Positions 10,591 through 19,340 of a stretch of DNA of 64,000 nt are shown here, piece by piece. The translations under genes and the position numbers were made by a program. Position 1 is the stretch's first letter, and each line of letters begins with the position of its first letter. Origin of the DNA: Rhizobium altiplani (lineage in GTDB: Bacteria; Pseudomonadota; Alphaproteobacteria; Rhizobiales; Rhizobiaceae); NCBI RefSeq assembly GCF_001542405.1, contig NZ_LNCD01000085.1, forward strand, positions 118,409 through 182,408, written 5' to 3'. Below the pieces are notes generated by a model. That model ran no database searches. It worked only from the letters and a program-made list of their open reading frames with translations, and had not been told where the DNA came from.

Positions 10591-11283
10591 ATGGACGTAC
10601 GCGAACGCCTGATCGTCGGGCTGGATGTTCCAACACTTGGCGAGGCCGAAAGGATCGTCCATACGCTTGGCGACGACGTCGTCTTCTACAAGATCGGATA
10701 TCAGCTGGCTTTTGCCGGCGGCCTGGAATTTGCGCGCGATCTTGCCAAGAGCGGCAAGAAGATCTTCCTCGACATGAAGCTGCTCGACATCGACAACACG
10801 GTTGCATCGGGTGTCGAGAACATTGTCAAGATGGGCATGTCGATGCTGACGCTGCACGCCTATCCGAAGGCGATGAAGGCCGCCGTCGAGGCCGCCAAGG
10901 GCTCCGACCTCTGCCTGCTCGGCGTGACCGTACTGACGTCGATGGACGAGCAGGACCTGGTCGCAGCCGGCTACGAATACGATCCGCATACACTGGTTTT
11001 GCGCCGCGCCGAACAGGCCCACCTCGCCGGTATGGGCGGCATCGTCTGCTCCGCAGAGGAATCGGCGGCTGTGCGCAAGATCATCGGCCCCGATATGGCG
11101 CTCGTCACGCCGGGCATTCGCCCCGCCGGCGCCGACAAGGGCGACCAGAAGCGCGTGATGACGCCGGCTGACGCACTGAAGGCCGGCTCCAGCCATCTGG
11201 TCGTTGCCCGCCCGATCGTGAAGGCAGCCGATCCCCGCGAAGCGGCTCGCGCAATCCTCGCCGAAATGTCGGCGGCCCTTTAA
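10591..11283 (+). CDS. pyrF: Orotidine-5'-phosphate decarboxylase
   Basis: The last enzyme of de novo UMP synthesis, decarboxylating OMP. The 230 residues form a TIM barrel with the catalytic D-x-K-x-x-D set in KIFLDMKLLDIDNT, the early LIVGLDVPT strand, and the phosphate-binding end VTPGIRPAGADKGDQKRV. The start at 10591 directly follows the upstream stop (TGAGATG), which implies translational coupling with the preceding gene. Upstream in-frame ATG codons inside the phosphatase gene are rejected. Confidence 0.96.
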   Translation: MDVRERLIVGLDVPTLGEAERIVHTLGDDVVFYKIGYQLAFAGGLEFARDLAKSGKKIFLDMKLLDIDNTVASGVENIVKMGMSMLTLHAYPKAMKAAVEAAKGSDLCLLGVTVLTSMDEQDLVAAGYEYDPHTLVLRRAEQAHLAGMGGIVCSAEESAAVRKIIGPDMALVTPGIRPAGADKGDQKRVMTPADALKAGSSHLVVARPIVKAADPREAARAILAEMSAAL

Positions 11284-11310
11284 TAATCTGACAAACAGGG
11301 AGGACCTGAA

Positions 11311-11598
11311 ATGGCAAAGGCATATTGGATCGCACGCGTCGATGTTCGTGATGTCGAGCGCTACAAGGACTACGTCGCAGCAGGAAAGCTGGCCTTCGAT
11401 AAGTATGGCGCCAACTTCCTCGCCCGGGGCGGCGCGATCACCGAGCTCGAGGGCAAGTCCCGCGCACGCAACGTTGTGATCGAGTTTCCCTCGATGCAGC
11501 ACGCTGTCGATTGCTATAATTCGCCGGAATACCAGATCGCTGCGAAAATCCGCCAGGAAATCGCCGACGCCGAAATGATCGTCGTCGAAGGCATCTAA
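11311..11598 (+). CDS. DUF1330 family protein
   Basis: A 95-residue DUF1330 protein with a dimeric alpha-beta-barrel (ferredoxin-like) fold. MAKAYWIARVDVRDVERYKDYV opens it, and VVIEFPSMQHAVDCYNSPEYQ matches the family hallmark, with a Tyr-Asn-Ser-Pro-Glu-Tyr stretch near residue 70. The biochemical role is unknown. It lies 27 bp after pyrF behind the ribosome site AGGGAGGA and is probably in the same transcript. Confidence 0.88.
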   Translation: MAKAYWIARVDVRDVERYKDYVAAGKLAFDKYGANFLARGGAITELEGKSRARNVVIEFPSMQHAVDCYNSPEYQIAAKIRQEIADAEMIVVEGI

Positions 11599-11710
11599 GA
11601 CGAGTTCTCAGCCGTGAGATCTGCCGCGCGATGACCCTTTTCGTCGCGTCGTGATTGGTCTAAGACGAAACCAGATCGACCACACAACCGAGCCTTTCGA
11701 GGAGCCTGTC

Positions 11711-12691
11711 ATGACCCTTGCCAACCTGCCGCCACTCGTTACCGTGTTCGGAGGGTCCGGCTTCATCGGCAGGCACGTCGTCCGTGAACTGGCAAAGCGC
11801 GGCTATCGCATCCGCGTCGCCGTTCGCCGCCCGGATCTCGCCGGCTTCCTGCAGCCGCTCGGCAATGTCGGCCAGATCTCCTTCGTTCAGGCAAACCTGC
11901 GCTACCGCAACTCCATCGACCGTGCCGTCGAGGGCGCCGACTTTGTCGTGAACTGCGTCGGCATTCTGCACGAAGCCGGCCGCAATTCCTTCGAGGCGGT
12001 TCAGGAGTTTGGCGCACGTGCTGTCGCTGAAGCCGCTCGCGGCGTCGGCGCCAAGCTGATCCACATCTCGGCAATCGGCGCAAACGCGCACTCCGATTCA
12101 GCCTACGCCCGCACCAAGGGCCGCGCAGAGGCAGCGATCCACGCGATCAAGCCGGATGCCATCATCTACCGCCCGTCCGTCGTCTTCGGTCCCGAGGACA
12201 GCTTCTTCAACAAGTTTGCCGACATGGCGCGCATCGCGCCGGCGCTACCGCTGGTCGGCGGCGGCAAGACGAAGTTCCAGCCGGTCTATGTCGTCGACGT
12301 GGCCGAAGCCGTGGCAAAGGCAGTCGAGGGCAAGGTGACCGCGGGCCAGGTTTACGAGCTTGGTGGCCCCGAGGTGCTGACCTTCCGCGAATGTCTCGAG
12401 GTCATGCTCAAGACAACCTGGCGCAAAAATCGTCTGGTTTCGCTTCCCTTTGGCATTGCCTCGCTCATCGGCAGCATCGCCTCGCTCATTCCGTTCGTCA
12501 CACCGCCGATCACCTCCGACCAGGTGCGTCTGCTGAAGAAGGACAATGTCGTTTCGAAGGAAGCGGAAACCGAAGGCCGGACGCTGAAGGGTATCGGCGT
12601 CACACCGACGCTGGTGAACTCGGTCATCGGCTCTTACCTCGTGCAGTACCGTCCGCACGGGCAGTACACCGGATCGGGCAAGGCGGCCTGA
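11711..12691 (+). CDS. Complex I NDUFA9-like NAD(P)-binding epimerase-fold protein
   Basis: A 326-residue atypical short-chain dehydrogenase related to mitochondrial complex I subunit NDUFA9. The Rossmann motif VFGGSGFIGRHVVREL is at about residues 11-26, and the modified active-site region reads ISAIGANAHSDSAYARTKGRAE. VYELGGPEVLTF and the long hydrophobic SLPFGIASLIGSIASLIPFV toward the C-terminus are usual in this bacterial group. The start MTLANLPPLVTV at 11711 has GAGGAGCC upstream; an in-frame ATG at 11651 lacks a ribosome site. The role in rhizobia is unproven; a link to quinone biosynthesis or complex I assembly is only suggested from homologues. Confidence 0.85.
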   Translation: MTLANLPPLVTVFGGSGFIGRHVVRELAKRGYRIRVAVRRPDLAGFLQPLGNVGQISFVQANLRYRNSIDRAVEGADFVVNCVGILHEAGRNSFEAVQEFGARAVAEAARGVGAKLIHISAIGANAHSDSAYARTKGRAEAAIHAIKPDAIIYRPSVVFGPEDSFFNKFADMARIAPALPLVGGGKTKFQPVYVVDVAEAVAKAVEGKVTAGQVYELGGPEVLTFRECLEVMLKTTWRKNRLVSLPFGIASLIGSIASLIPFVTPPITSDQVRLLKKDNVVSKEAETEGRTLKGIGVTPTLVNSVIGSYLVQYRPHGQYTGSGKAA

Positions 12692-12715
12692 GAGCTGCGA
12701 CCTTCCCAAAGCAAC

Positions 12716-12747
12716 ACGCCGCTCGCGACCTTCACGGGCGGCGTTTC
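12716..12747 (+). terminator. Hairpin terminator candidate after the NDUFA9-like gene
   Basis: ACGCCGC (12716-12722) pairs with GCGGCGT (12738-12744), followed by a short TTTCTC tract. It begins 24 bp past the stop codon. The following 12748-12973 is AT-richer and probably holds the promoter of the small gene at 12974; no other gene is visible. Confidence 0.5.
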
Positions 12748-12973
12748 TCGTGGAAGGTTTTTTCAGAATCGCAGAAGTTGTGAACGCTTTTTTCCCTGTA
12801 GCAGACCGGCACTCGTTGCATAAAAGTCGCACGTAAAAATTAGCGGAATTAACACCAAATTTAGCAGGAACATTTATTGCTATTTGTCATTCCACTGACT
12901 ACACACCCCGCGCGTTTCCCAATGGACTCAGCGCCTTGACGGCGCACTAACGACTTTTGAAAGGCTTTCTTCA

Positions 12974-13126
12974 ATGGGTAGGTCAATCGCGCTCCTGTTT
13001 GCGTGTGCGGCGCTGGTTATTCTGGCAGGCTCCTTCATTGCGCCCGGATCGGTTGCAGCGGTGAAGGGTGAGTGCTCGCCGGCCTACGGTGTCGATCCCT
13101 GCGAGACCGGCTCGATTAGCCGATAA
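12974..13126 (+). CDS. Small secreted peptide, 50 residues
   Basis: A short frame starting at ATG 12974 and ending in TAA 13126. It encodes a signal-peptide-like N-terminus (MGRSIALLFACAALVILAGS, then FIAPGSVAAV) and a short tail with two cysteines (GECSPAYGVDPCETG). The mature part would be only about 20 residues. The two Cys could form a disulphide. A strong terminator begins two bases after the stop and an AT-rich promoter-like region precedes it, which supports a real monocistronic gene. There is no clear SD; AAAGGC lies 9 nt upstream. Function unknown. Confidence 0.55.
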   Translation: MGRSIALLFACAALVILAGSFIAPGSVAAVKGECSPAYGVDPCETGSISR

Positions 13127-13127
13127 T

Positions 13128-13158
13128 AAAAAACCGGCGCTCTTCACGCCGGTTTTTT
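13128..13158. terminator. Strong bidirectional intrinsic terminator
   Basis: AAAAACCGGCG (13129-13139) pairs with CGCCGGTTTTT (13147-13157), with a 7-nt loop, and is flanked by T-runs on both strands. It terminates the small gene on the plus strand and can stop uppP transcription on the minus strand. Confidence 0.85.
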
Positions 13159-13188
13159 CTTGCCTTGCTTTCGGTAGTGGAACTGATC

Positions 13189-13217
13189 CGCATCCGCGCC
13201 ACAAGGACTCGGATGCG
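13189..13217 (-). terminator. Hairpin downstream of uppP
   Basis: CGCATCCG (13189-13196) pairs with CGGATGCG (13210-13217) just beyond the uppP stop. No U-run follows directly. It may act together with the stronger terminator at 13128-13158. Confidence 0.4.
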
Positions 13218-13232
13218 TCGATCAAGTGCGTC

Positions 13233-14030
13233 TCAGGCGATCATGCCTAATGCCGCCATGCCGAGCAGGATAGCGCCGAGAATGATGCGGTAGATTGCAA
13301 ACACCGTAAACCGGTTGCTCCTGATGTAGGACAGCAGCCATTTCACGGCGATAAACGCAACAATCGTCGAGACGATGAAAGCGATGCCGAGGCTCGTCCA
13401 ATCCTCGTTTGCAGCCCCGCCATCCTTGAACGTCTTCAGCAGTTCGTAGCCGCTTGCGGCATACATGGTCGGGATGCCGACCAGGAAGGCGAATTCGGTC
13501 GCGGCGGCGCGATTGCCGGTGCCGGCCAGCATGGCAACGAAAATCGTGGCGCCGGAGCGCGACGTTCCCGGGAAGACGCCGGCCACCACCTGGGCAATAC
13601 CGACCAAGATGGCGACGAGCCAGGTAATCTCCTTATGAGGCGGTCGACGAGCGGCGGCCCATTCGGCAAAGATCATCCAGATGCCGCCGATGATCAGCGC
13701 CCAGGCAATCGGCGTCGCATTCTCCGGCAGTTGGAAGCCGAGCTTCTTGACGACCAGTCCGAGGATCGCCGTGATGAGAAACGCGACAATCAGCTTGGCC
13801 GCGTAAGTGCGATTGCGCGGATCACGCCAGCCCAGGACGAGATCCAGGAGGCGACGCCAGTAAATAATGGTGACGGCGAGAATCGCGCCCGCCTGAATGA
13901 CGATGTTGAACATGTCCGACCGGTGGCCGAGCCATTGCTCAGCGATGATAAGGTGGCCGGTGCTCGAAATCGGCAGAAACTCGGTAATTCCCTCTATTAT
14001 GCCTAGAATTATAGAGTTCACATAATCCAT
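13233..14030 (-). CDS. uppP: Undecaprenyl-diphosphatase (BacA family)
   Basis: An inner-membrane phosphatase that recycles undecaprenyl pyrophosphate to the monophosphate lipid carrier used for peptidoglycan and surface polysaccharides. The 265 residues form about eight membrane segments. The two catalytic motifs are EGITEFLPISSTGHLII (about 13-29) and GVFPGTSRSGATI (about 151-163). This is UppP, sometimes called bacA for bacitracin resistance; it is unrelated to the rhizobial SbmA-type BacA peptide transporter. It starts at 14030 and is divergent from fzlA. Confidence 0.95.
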   Translation of the reverse strand: MDYVNSIILGIIEGITEFLPISSTGHLIIAEQWLGHRSDMFNIVIQAGAILAVTIIYWRRLLDLVLGWRDPRNRTYAAKLIVAFLITAILGLVVKKLGFQLPENATPIAWALIIGGIWMIFAEWAAARRPPHKEITWLVAILVGIAQVVAGVFPGTSRSGATIFVAMLAGTGNRAAATEFAFLVGIPTMYAASGYELLKTFKDGGAANEDWTSLGIAFIVSTIVAFIAVKWLLSYIRSNRFTVFAIYRIILGAILLGMAALGMIA

Positions 14031-14279
14031 ACATTCTCTCCGTGGAGTTTGGTCGGGCTTTGATTGGGGTTATGGCGTCCGGAAGTGACGAAGGCAGGGC
14101 GGGAAAACAAAAATCCGTTTTTCGAGCACGCCCACCTCCTTTGTCAGGGAGTTGGCTACCCGACTCGCTTGTATTGAAAGGGCCAAGCTCCTATAGCTTC
14201 AACGAATAAGTCATGACTAGGGCGCTATGATCATCGCGCTCCCGCAACATGCCACACACCTCAAAAAATCCGAGAATCA

Positions 14280-14972
14280 ATGCCCACGCTCTATCATCAT
14301 CCCATGTCATCCGCATCACGCTTCGTTCGGCTGATCCTGACGGAGTACGGCTATCAGGCGGACCTGATCGAGGAGCAGACCTGGGAAAAGCGCCGGGATT
14401 TCCTCGCGCTCAACCCGGCCGGAACCCTGCCGGTTTATGTCGATGACAGCATGCGGGCGTTGTGCGGCGCGGCTGTGATCTCCGAGTATCTCGACGAGAC
14501 GCACGGCGTGCTCAAGCGTGATCGCCGGCTCCTGGCGGAAGATCCATTCCAGCGCGCCGAGATTCGCCGGCTGACGGAATGGTTCATGCAGAAGATGGAA
14601 ACAGACGTGACCAAGCCGCTCGCCCGCGAGCGGGTCTACAAGCTGCAGATGACGGCGGACCAGGGCGGCGGCGCGCCTGATTCCAAGATCCTCCGCACGG
14701 CGCGGGCGAATATCCGCCAGCACATGAAGTATCTGGGCTGGCTTGCCGGCTCCCGACAGTGGCTGGCCGGCGACCGCATGAGCTATGCAGATCTCGCTGC
14801 TGCCTCGGCCGTTTCCATTCTCGACTATCTCGGTGAAATCGACTGGTCTGAAGCTCCTCTCGTCAAGGAGTGGTATCAGCGCCTGAAGTCGCGTCCATCC
14901 TTCCGGCCGTTGCTCACCGAGCGCGTGCGGGGCCTGACCCCGGTTTCGCACTACGCCGACCTGGATTTCTGA
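14280..14972 (+). CDS. fzlA: GST-fold cell-division protein FzlA-like
   Basis: A 230-residue protein with a glutathione-S-transferase fold (MPTLYHHPMSSASRFVRLIL; NPAGTLPVYVDDSM). The long helical insertion WFMQKMETDVTKPLARERVY and the conserved C-terminal tail ending PVSHYADLDF are features of FzlA. In Caulobacter and Agrobacterium this alphaproteobacterial protein binds FtsZ filaments and is needed for constriction, and it does not act as a classical GST (family knowledge). Position between uppP and queG, 12 bp before queG, fits the order I recall for other Rhizobiales. A generic GST is the alternative. Confidence 0.75.
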   Translation: MPTLYHHPMSSASRFVRLILTEYGYQADLIEEQTWEKRRDFLALNPAGTLPVYVDDSMRALCGAAVISEYLDETHGVLKRDRRLLAEDPFQRAEIRRLTEWFMQKMETDVTKPLARERVYKLQMTADQGGGAPDSKILRTARANIRQHMKYLGWLAGSRQWLAGDRMSYADLAAASAVSILDYLGEIDWSEAPLVKEWYQRLKSRPSFRPLLTERVRGLTPVSHYADLDF

Positions 14973-14984
14973 CGAGGGCCTTCA

Positions 14985-16133
14985 ATGGCCATGGAAAACA
15001 AGGACCAGAAACGCCGCGATACCCTCACCGCCTTCGTTCGGTCGGAGGCGAAGGCCTTGGGTTTCGACCTCTGTCGCATCACGCGACCCGACGCCATACC
15101 GGAAGCCAAGGAGCGGCTCGGCGAATTCATTGACGCCGGGCGGCATGGAACGATGGAGTGGATGGCGGAGACCCGCGACAGGCGCGGCGATCCACGCACG
15201 CTCTGGAGCGACGTCCGGTCGATCGTCGTCTTCGGCCTCAATTACGGACCGGATGAAGATCCGCGCGAGATTCTGACAAAACCCGACAAGGCTGCAATCT
15301 CGGTCTACGCGCGCAATCGCGACTATCACGACATCATCAAGGGGCGATTGAAGGAGATCGCAACACGCTTTGCGGCGCGCGCCGGGGCGGATGTGAAGGT
15401 CTTTGTCGACACGGCTCCGGTGATGGAAAAACCGCTCGCGGCAGCGGCCGGCCTCGGCTGGCAGGGCAAGCATACGAACCTCGTCAGCCGCGAGCACGGA
15501 TCATGGCTTTTCCTCGGCTCGATGTTCACGACCGCGGATCTGAACATCGATGCGCCGGAGATTGACCACTGTGGCTCCTGCCGCGCCTGTCTCGATATCT
15601 GCCCGACGAAAGCCTTTCCCGGTCCCTACCAGATCGACGCACGGCGCTGCATCTCCTACCTGACCATCGAGCACAAAGGACCGATCGACCCGGCGTTGCG
15701 GTCCCTGATCGGCAACCGGATCTATGGCTGCGACGACTGTCTCGCCGCCTGCCCATGGAACAAATTTGCCCACGAGGCCTCCGAGATGAAGCTGCAGGCC
15801 CGGGAGGACTTGAAGGAGCCATCGATCGAGTATCTGCTCGGCCTCGATGATGCCGCCTTTCGCACATTCTTCAGCGGCTCGCCCGTCAAGCGTATCGGCC
15901 GCGATCGGTTCATCCGCAATGTGCTCATTGCCGCCGGCAATTCGAACGATCGCCGATTTGTCGAGCAGTGTCGGAAACTGTCAGAGGATCCCTCCCCGGT
16001 CGTACGCGGCATGGCAATTTGGGCCTTGTCGCGCCTTCTCGAGGCTGGCGAATTTTCTGCCTTTGCGGCACAAAGGCCAGATGAGTCGGATAGCGATGTC
16101 CTGAGTGAATGGCGCCTGGCGGGAGCAGTTTGA
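14985..16133 (+). CDS. queG: Epoxyqueuosine reductase
   Basis: A cobalamin- and iron-sulfur-dependent enzyme that reduces epoxyqueuosine to queuosine at the tRNA wobble position. In 382 residues the two 4Fe-4S cluster motifs are CGSCRACLDICPTKAF (about 195-210) and CDDCLAACPW (about 245-254). An N-terminal cobalamin-binding region (VDTAPVMEKPLAAAAGLGWQ) precedes them and a HEAT-like C-terminus (VVRGMAIWALSRLL) follows. It starts at 14985 behind GAGGG. Its TGA overlaps the ATG of the next gene, which indicates translational coupling. Confidence 0.95.
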   Translation: MAMENKDQKRRDTLTAFVRSEAKALGFDLCRITRPDAIPEAKERLGEFIDAGRHGTMEWMAETRDRRGDPRTLWSDVRSIVVFGLNYGPDEDPREILTKPDKAAISVYARNRDYHDIIKGRLKEIATRFAARAGADVKVFVDTAPVMEKPLAAAAGLGWQGKHTNLVSREHGSWLFLGSMFTTADLNIDAPEIDHCGSCRACLDICPTKAFPGPYQIDARRCISYLTIEHKGPIDPALRSLIGNRIYGCDDCLAACPWNKFAHEASEMKLQAREDLKEPSIEYLLGLDDAAFRTFFSGSPVKRIGRDRFIRNVLIAAGNSNDRRFVEQCRKLSEDPSPVVRGMAIWALSRLLEAGEFSAFAAQRPDESDSDVLSEWRLAGAV

Positions 16134-17005
16134 TGCAAGTGATGATTTTCGGCTGCGGCTATTCGGGCACGGCGATCGCCAAGGCTTTCATGGCGGACGG
16201 CGCGCGTGTCTCCGGTACGACGCGCTCGGAAGACAAGGCAGCTGCCCTGCGTGGCCAGGGCATCGACGCTTTCGTGTTTGACGGCGACGTGCTGGACGAG
16301 AAATTGAGCGAGGCGATGCGGGGCGCGACCCATCTCGTCCAATCCATTGCGCCGCGCGATAATGGTGATGCGCTGATCAGGCTCGCTGGCGACCGTCTGA
16401 AGGAGATGATGCCCAAGCTCCAGTGGATCGGCTATCTCTCGACGGTCGGCGTCTATGGCGATCACAAGGGAAATTGGGTCACCGAAGAAATGCCCTGCAC
16501 GCCGGTTTCCGGCCGCTCGAAGGAGCGGCTGGAAGCAGAAGACGGCTGGATGGCCATCGGCGCCGCCATCAATGTTCCGGCGGCGGTTCTCCGCCTCTCC
16601 GGTATCTACGGGCCAGGCCGCAATGCCCTTTGCAATCTGGAACGCGGTACCGCACGGCGATTGATCAAGAAGGATCAGGTTTTCAACCGGATCCGGGTTG
16701 AGGATATCGGCGCGGCGACGCGGTTCCTCGCCGACCGTGGGCTCGGCGGCATATATAATGTGACCGACGATCTGCCCGGCCCGCCTCAGGAAGTCATCGT
16801 CGAAGCAGCCCGGCTGCTGGGCGTCGAGCCGCCGCCGGAGCAGCCCTTCGAAACTGCCGAGCTCACCCCGATGGCGCGGTCCTTCTACGGCGAGAACAAG
16901 CGGGTCTCGAACGCCAAGCTGAAGGCGGCGGGCTTTATCTTCGCCTTCCCGACCTATCCCGCCTCGCTCGCGCAGCTGATGCAGAGCAACAGCTGGCGAG
17001 GATAG
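16133..17005 (+). CDS. SDR-superfamily NAD(P)-binding protein (YeeZ-like)
   Basis: A 290-residue NAD-dependent-epimerase-like protein. The N-terminal glycine motif is VMIFGCGYSGTAIAKAF. The active-site equivalent IGYLSTVGVYGDHKGNWVTE holds the Ser and Tyr but lacks the usual YxxxK. LRLSGIYGPGRNAL and DDLPGPPQEVIVEAARLLG follow, as in the YeeZ/SDR-a group. The start overlaps the queG stop (TGATG), so the upstream in-frame ATG at 16109 inside queG is rejected. The substrate is unknown. The gene is convergent with the MFS gene, with 7 bp between stops. Confidence 0.85.
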   Translation: MQVMIFGCGYSGTAIAKAFMADGARVSGTTRSEDKAAALRGQGIDAFVFDGDVLDEKLSEAMRGATHLVQSIAPRDNGDALIRLAGDRLKEMMPKLQWIGYLSTVGVYGDHKGNWVTEEMPCTPVSGRSKERLEAEDGWMAIGAAINVPAAVLRLSGIYGPGRNALCNLERGTARRLIKKDQVFNRIRVEDIGAATRFLADRGLGGIYNVTDDLPGPPQEVIVEAARLLGVEPPPEQPFETAELTPMARSFYGENKRVSNAKLKAAGFIFAFPTYPASLAQLMQSNSWRG

Positions 17006-17012
17006 CGACGCC

Positions 17013-18227
17013 TCAAATCGAGACGCCGAGCGCCGGCTCGGCCTTTACCCGTGCGAGCGGCGGGAATGCGAGGGCTATTGCGGCTGCGCCGAGCCCGACC
17101 AGAGCGGATCCGATGAAGAGCCACGAGTAGTTGTCAAAGGTGTCGAAGATCCATCCGCCGATAAGAGGACCGAAGGCCATCCCGAGGCTGGAGAGCATCG
17201 TCGCCGCGCCGAACACCGTACCGATGATGCGCGGCCCGAAATATTCTCGCGCCAGAACAGCATAGAGCGGCATCACGCCGCCATAGGCGCTGCCGAAGAT
17301 AATGGCGAGGGCGTAGAATTCGCCGAGCCTGCTGACGAAGAGGTAGGTCGCAAGCGCAATCGCCTGGACGAGCAAACCGGCGACGAGGACCGGCTTCACC
17401 CCGACCCTGTCGGCCAGCCCGCCATAGAGAAGCCGGCCGCCGAGCCCCGCAAGTCCCTCGACGCTATAGATGCTGACGGCGGCCATTGGCGCTATGCCGC
17501 AGATCGTCGCGTAACTGACCATGTGAAAGATCGGACCGGAATGCGCAGCGCAGCAGGCGAAGAACGTCAGCCCCAACACAATGAATTGTGGCGATCGGAA
17601 CACCCGCGAGAGCGAAGGCTGTTCCCCGCTTGTTGCAGTGGCGGTCGCGCCGTCCCCTGCCTCTGCCGGCGGGCGCCGAACCAGCAAGGCTGCCGGAAGC
17701 AGCAGGACCCAGGCAGTGATGCCGATCAGCAGCATCGCGGTTCGCCAATCATAGGCAGAAATGAGCCAGCGTGCGAAAGGTGAGATCGTCATGGGCGCGA
17801 CACCCATGCCGGCAGAGACAAGGGAGACGGCGAGGCTGCGGTTCTCCTCGAACCACCCGGTCGTCGTCGCGATCATTGGCGCGAAGAAGGTGCTGGCGGC
17901 AAGCCCGACCAAAATCCCGTAGGTCAGCTGAAACTGCAGAAGCGATTCCGCGCGGCTTGCCAACACAAGGGCCAGGCCAAGGCCGGCAGCACCGATCAGA
18001 ACGACAACCCGCGCGCCGAAGCGATCGCTCGCAGTGCCCCACAGGAAACCGCCAATCCCCATGACAATGAAATTAAGTGTCATCGCGCTCGCAATGCCAG
18101 CGTGCGACCAGCCGGTCTCGGTCGCGATTGGCTCCTGGAAGATTGCCAGGGAGAACATCGCGCCGAGTGCAACGCAAGTCATCAACGCCCCGGCAGAAAC
18201 AATGATCCAACGATAAGGTATGCTCAT
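17013..18227 (-). CDS. MFS transporter (oxalate/formate antiporter-like group)
   Basis: A 404-residue major facilitator with 12 predicted membrane segments. The loop-2 signature reads GTASDRFGARVVVLIGAAG and its second-half counterpart GGLADRVGVKPVLVAGLL. A charged Ala/Thr-rich linker (PPAEAGDGATATATSGEQPS) separates the halves. The layout and W-F-x-E-N-R (GWFEENRSLAVSLV) resemble the monocarboxylate/OxlT group, but the substrate cannot be assigned. No regulator is adjacent. Confidence 0.87.
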   Translation of the reverse strand: MSIPYRWIIVSAGALMTCVALGAMFSLAIFQEPIATETGWSHAGIASAMTLNFIVMGIGGFLWGTASDRFGARVVVLIGAAGLGLALVLASRAESLLQFQLTYGILVGLAASTFFAPMIATTTGWFEENRSLAVSLVSAGMGVAPMTISPFARWLISAYDWRTAMLLIGITAWVLLLPAALLVRRPPAEAGDGATATATSGEQPSLSRVFRSPQFIVLGLTFFACCAAHSGPIFHMVSYATICGIAPMAAVSIYSVEGLAGLGGRLLYGGLADRVGVKPVLVAGLLVQAIALATYLFVSRLGEFYALAIIFGSAYGGVMPLYAVLAREYFGPRIIGTVFGAATMLSSLGMAFGPLIGGWIFDTFDNYSWLFIGSALVGLGAAAIALAFPPLARVKAEPALGVSI

Positions 18228-18824
18228 GATTTCGCAGCCTCCCTGCCCAATTTGAATGAGGCGCGCACTGCTTGCGCGCTTGCAAGCTAAAGACGTTTGA
18301 ATGTCACCGTTTTGGACACGCCCGGGGCGTTTTTAATGCTATGCCGCAGCGACTTCCGTCGACTTGCATATCACGACTTGCCTGCGGGGCGAGAGCGGGC
18401 GGCAGACTTTTCGTCTTGCGATTGTATTTGTCGATCACAAATAGCGCGGTTTCAGGGTAGGAAATTTCTACTTCCTCCATTCGGCGCATATAATATAGCG
18501 CCGGATTATGGTTAACGGCCTCTGAATTTGCGCAAATGAGGCACTAATTATGGCAATCGCGCAAAATTATTTTCGTTAATTTTGTGATCTTTGGTTGCGT
18601 GGATCAGGCCTTGCAAAAAACGTTCTAATTTTACTTGATTTCATTATCTTTTTTCCTAATCATTCGATTTTCTGTGGCGCACATGCCGCGCATCTAGCCA
18701 TCACGTATATTACACTTTGTAATATTCCGTGATAATTGGGGGCACTTTTTCGCCACACTTGGCCGGATTCAACCCTCCCACCGCCCACAAGGCGTGAGTT
18801 CAACAATTGAGGGGACAATCCGTT
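18228..18824. other. Long AT-rich intergenic region upstream of rlpA
   Basis: About 600 bp without a supportable gene; the short frames here lack homology-like character and ribosome sites. From about 18480 the sequence is much richer in A and T than its surroundings. It holds GGCGC-N10-GCGCC (around 18483-18502) and the inverted repeat at 18702-18731. It could carry the rlpA promoter with a long leader, or a small RNA, but nothing specific is shown. Confidence 0.5.
18702..18731. promoter_or_regulatory. Inverted repeat upstream of rlpA
   Basis: ATATTAC (18707-18713) and GTAATAT (18719-18725) flank ACTTT and are themselves bracketed by CACG (18702-18705) and CGTG (18728-18731). The dyad lies about 95 bp before the rlpA start. 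It may be an operator or a weak stem-loop; no regulator family is recognised. Confidence 0.35.
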
Positions 18825-19187
18825 TTGAAGAAAATCTGCCGTTCTGTCATCGCCGCAGCAACAATTGCAGCTTGCTCTACTATCCTTCCCGTTGAAGGAT
18901 TTGCTGCAAATGGTTGCGGTGGCGCTTCATGGTACGCACTTCGCTCCAAAACCGCCTCCGGGGAACGGATGAACCCGACCATCAATACTGCAGCACATCG
19001 TTCGCTGGCATTTGGCACGAAGCTGAAAGTTACCAACAGCAAAAACGGACGCAGCGTCGTCGTCCGCGTCAATGATCGTGGCCCATTCATTCGCGGCCGC
19101 GTCCTCGATCTCTCCCGCGCTGCCGCCCAGAACATTGGCATGGTCAGCAGTGGCACGGCAAAGGTCTGCTACGAAGTCATAGGCTAA
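18825..19187 (+). CDS. rlpA: Septal ring lytic transglycosylase RlpA-family protein (short form)
   Basis: A 120-residue secreted double-psi beta-barrel protein. A signal peptide (MKKICRSVIAAATIAACSTI) is followed by GGASWYAL, TASGERMNP, AAHRSLAFGTKLKVTN and VVRVNDRGPFIRGRVLDLS, the RlpA/DPBB sequence blocks in order. RlpA cleaves glycan strands lacking stem peptides. This protein lacks the C-terminal SPOR domain of longer RlpA proteins, so septal targeting would need another route. TTG at 18825 is chosen because GAGGGGA lies 9 nt upstream; the in-frame TTG at 18807 would overlap that ribosome site. Confidence 0.82.
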   Translation: MKKICRSVIAAATIAACSTILPVEGFAANGCGGASWYALRSKTASGERMNPTINTAAHRSLAFGTKLKVTNSKNGRSVVVRVNDRGPFIRGRVLDLSRAAAQNIGMVSSGTAKVCYEVIG

Positions 19188-19340
19188 GCGTTCGCCCGTA
19201 CACGAACGGGTCGCTTGCTCTTGCCGCCAATCGCGTCTACGACGCGGTCTAGACTTGTGTACTATCCGCTGCGTCTGTCGCGCTTCCTGCGGATTGTTCA
19301 CAAGCCCGGTATTTTGATCCAGGCGATAGGAGCTGTTTGA

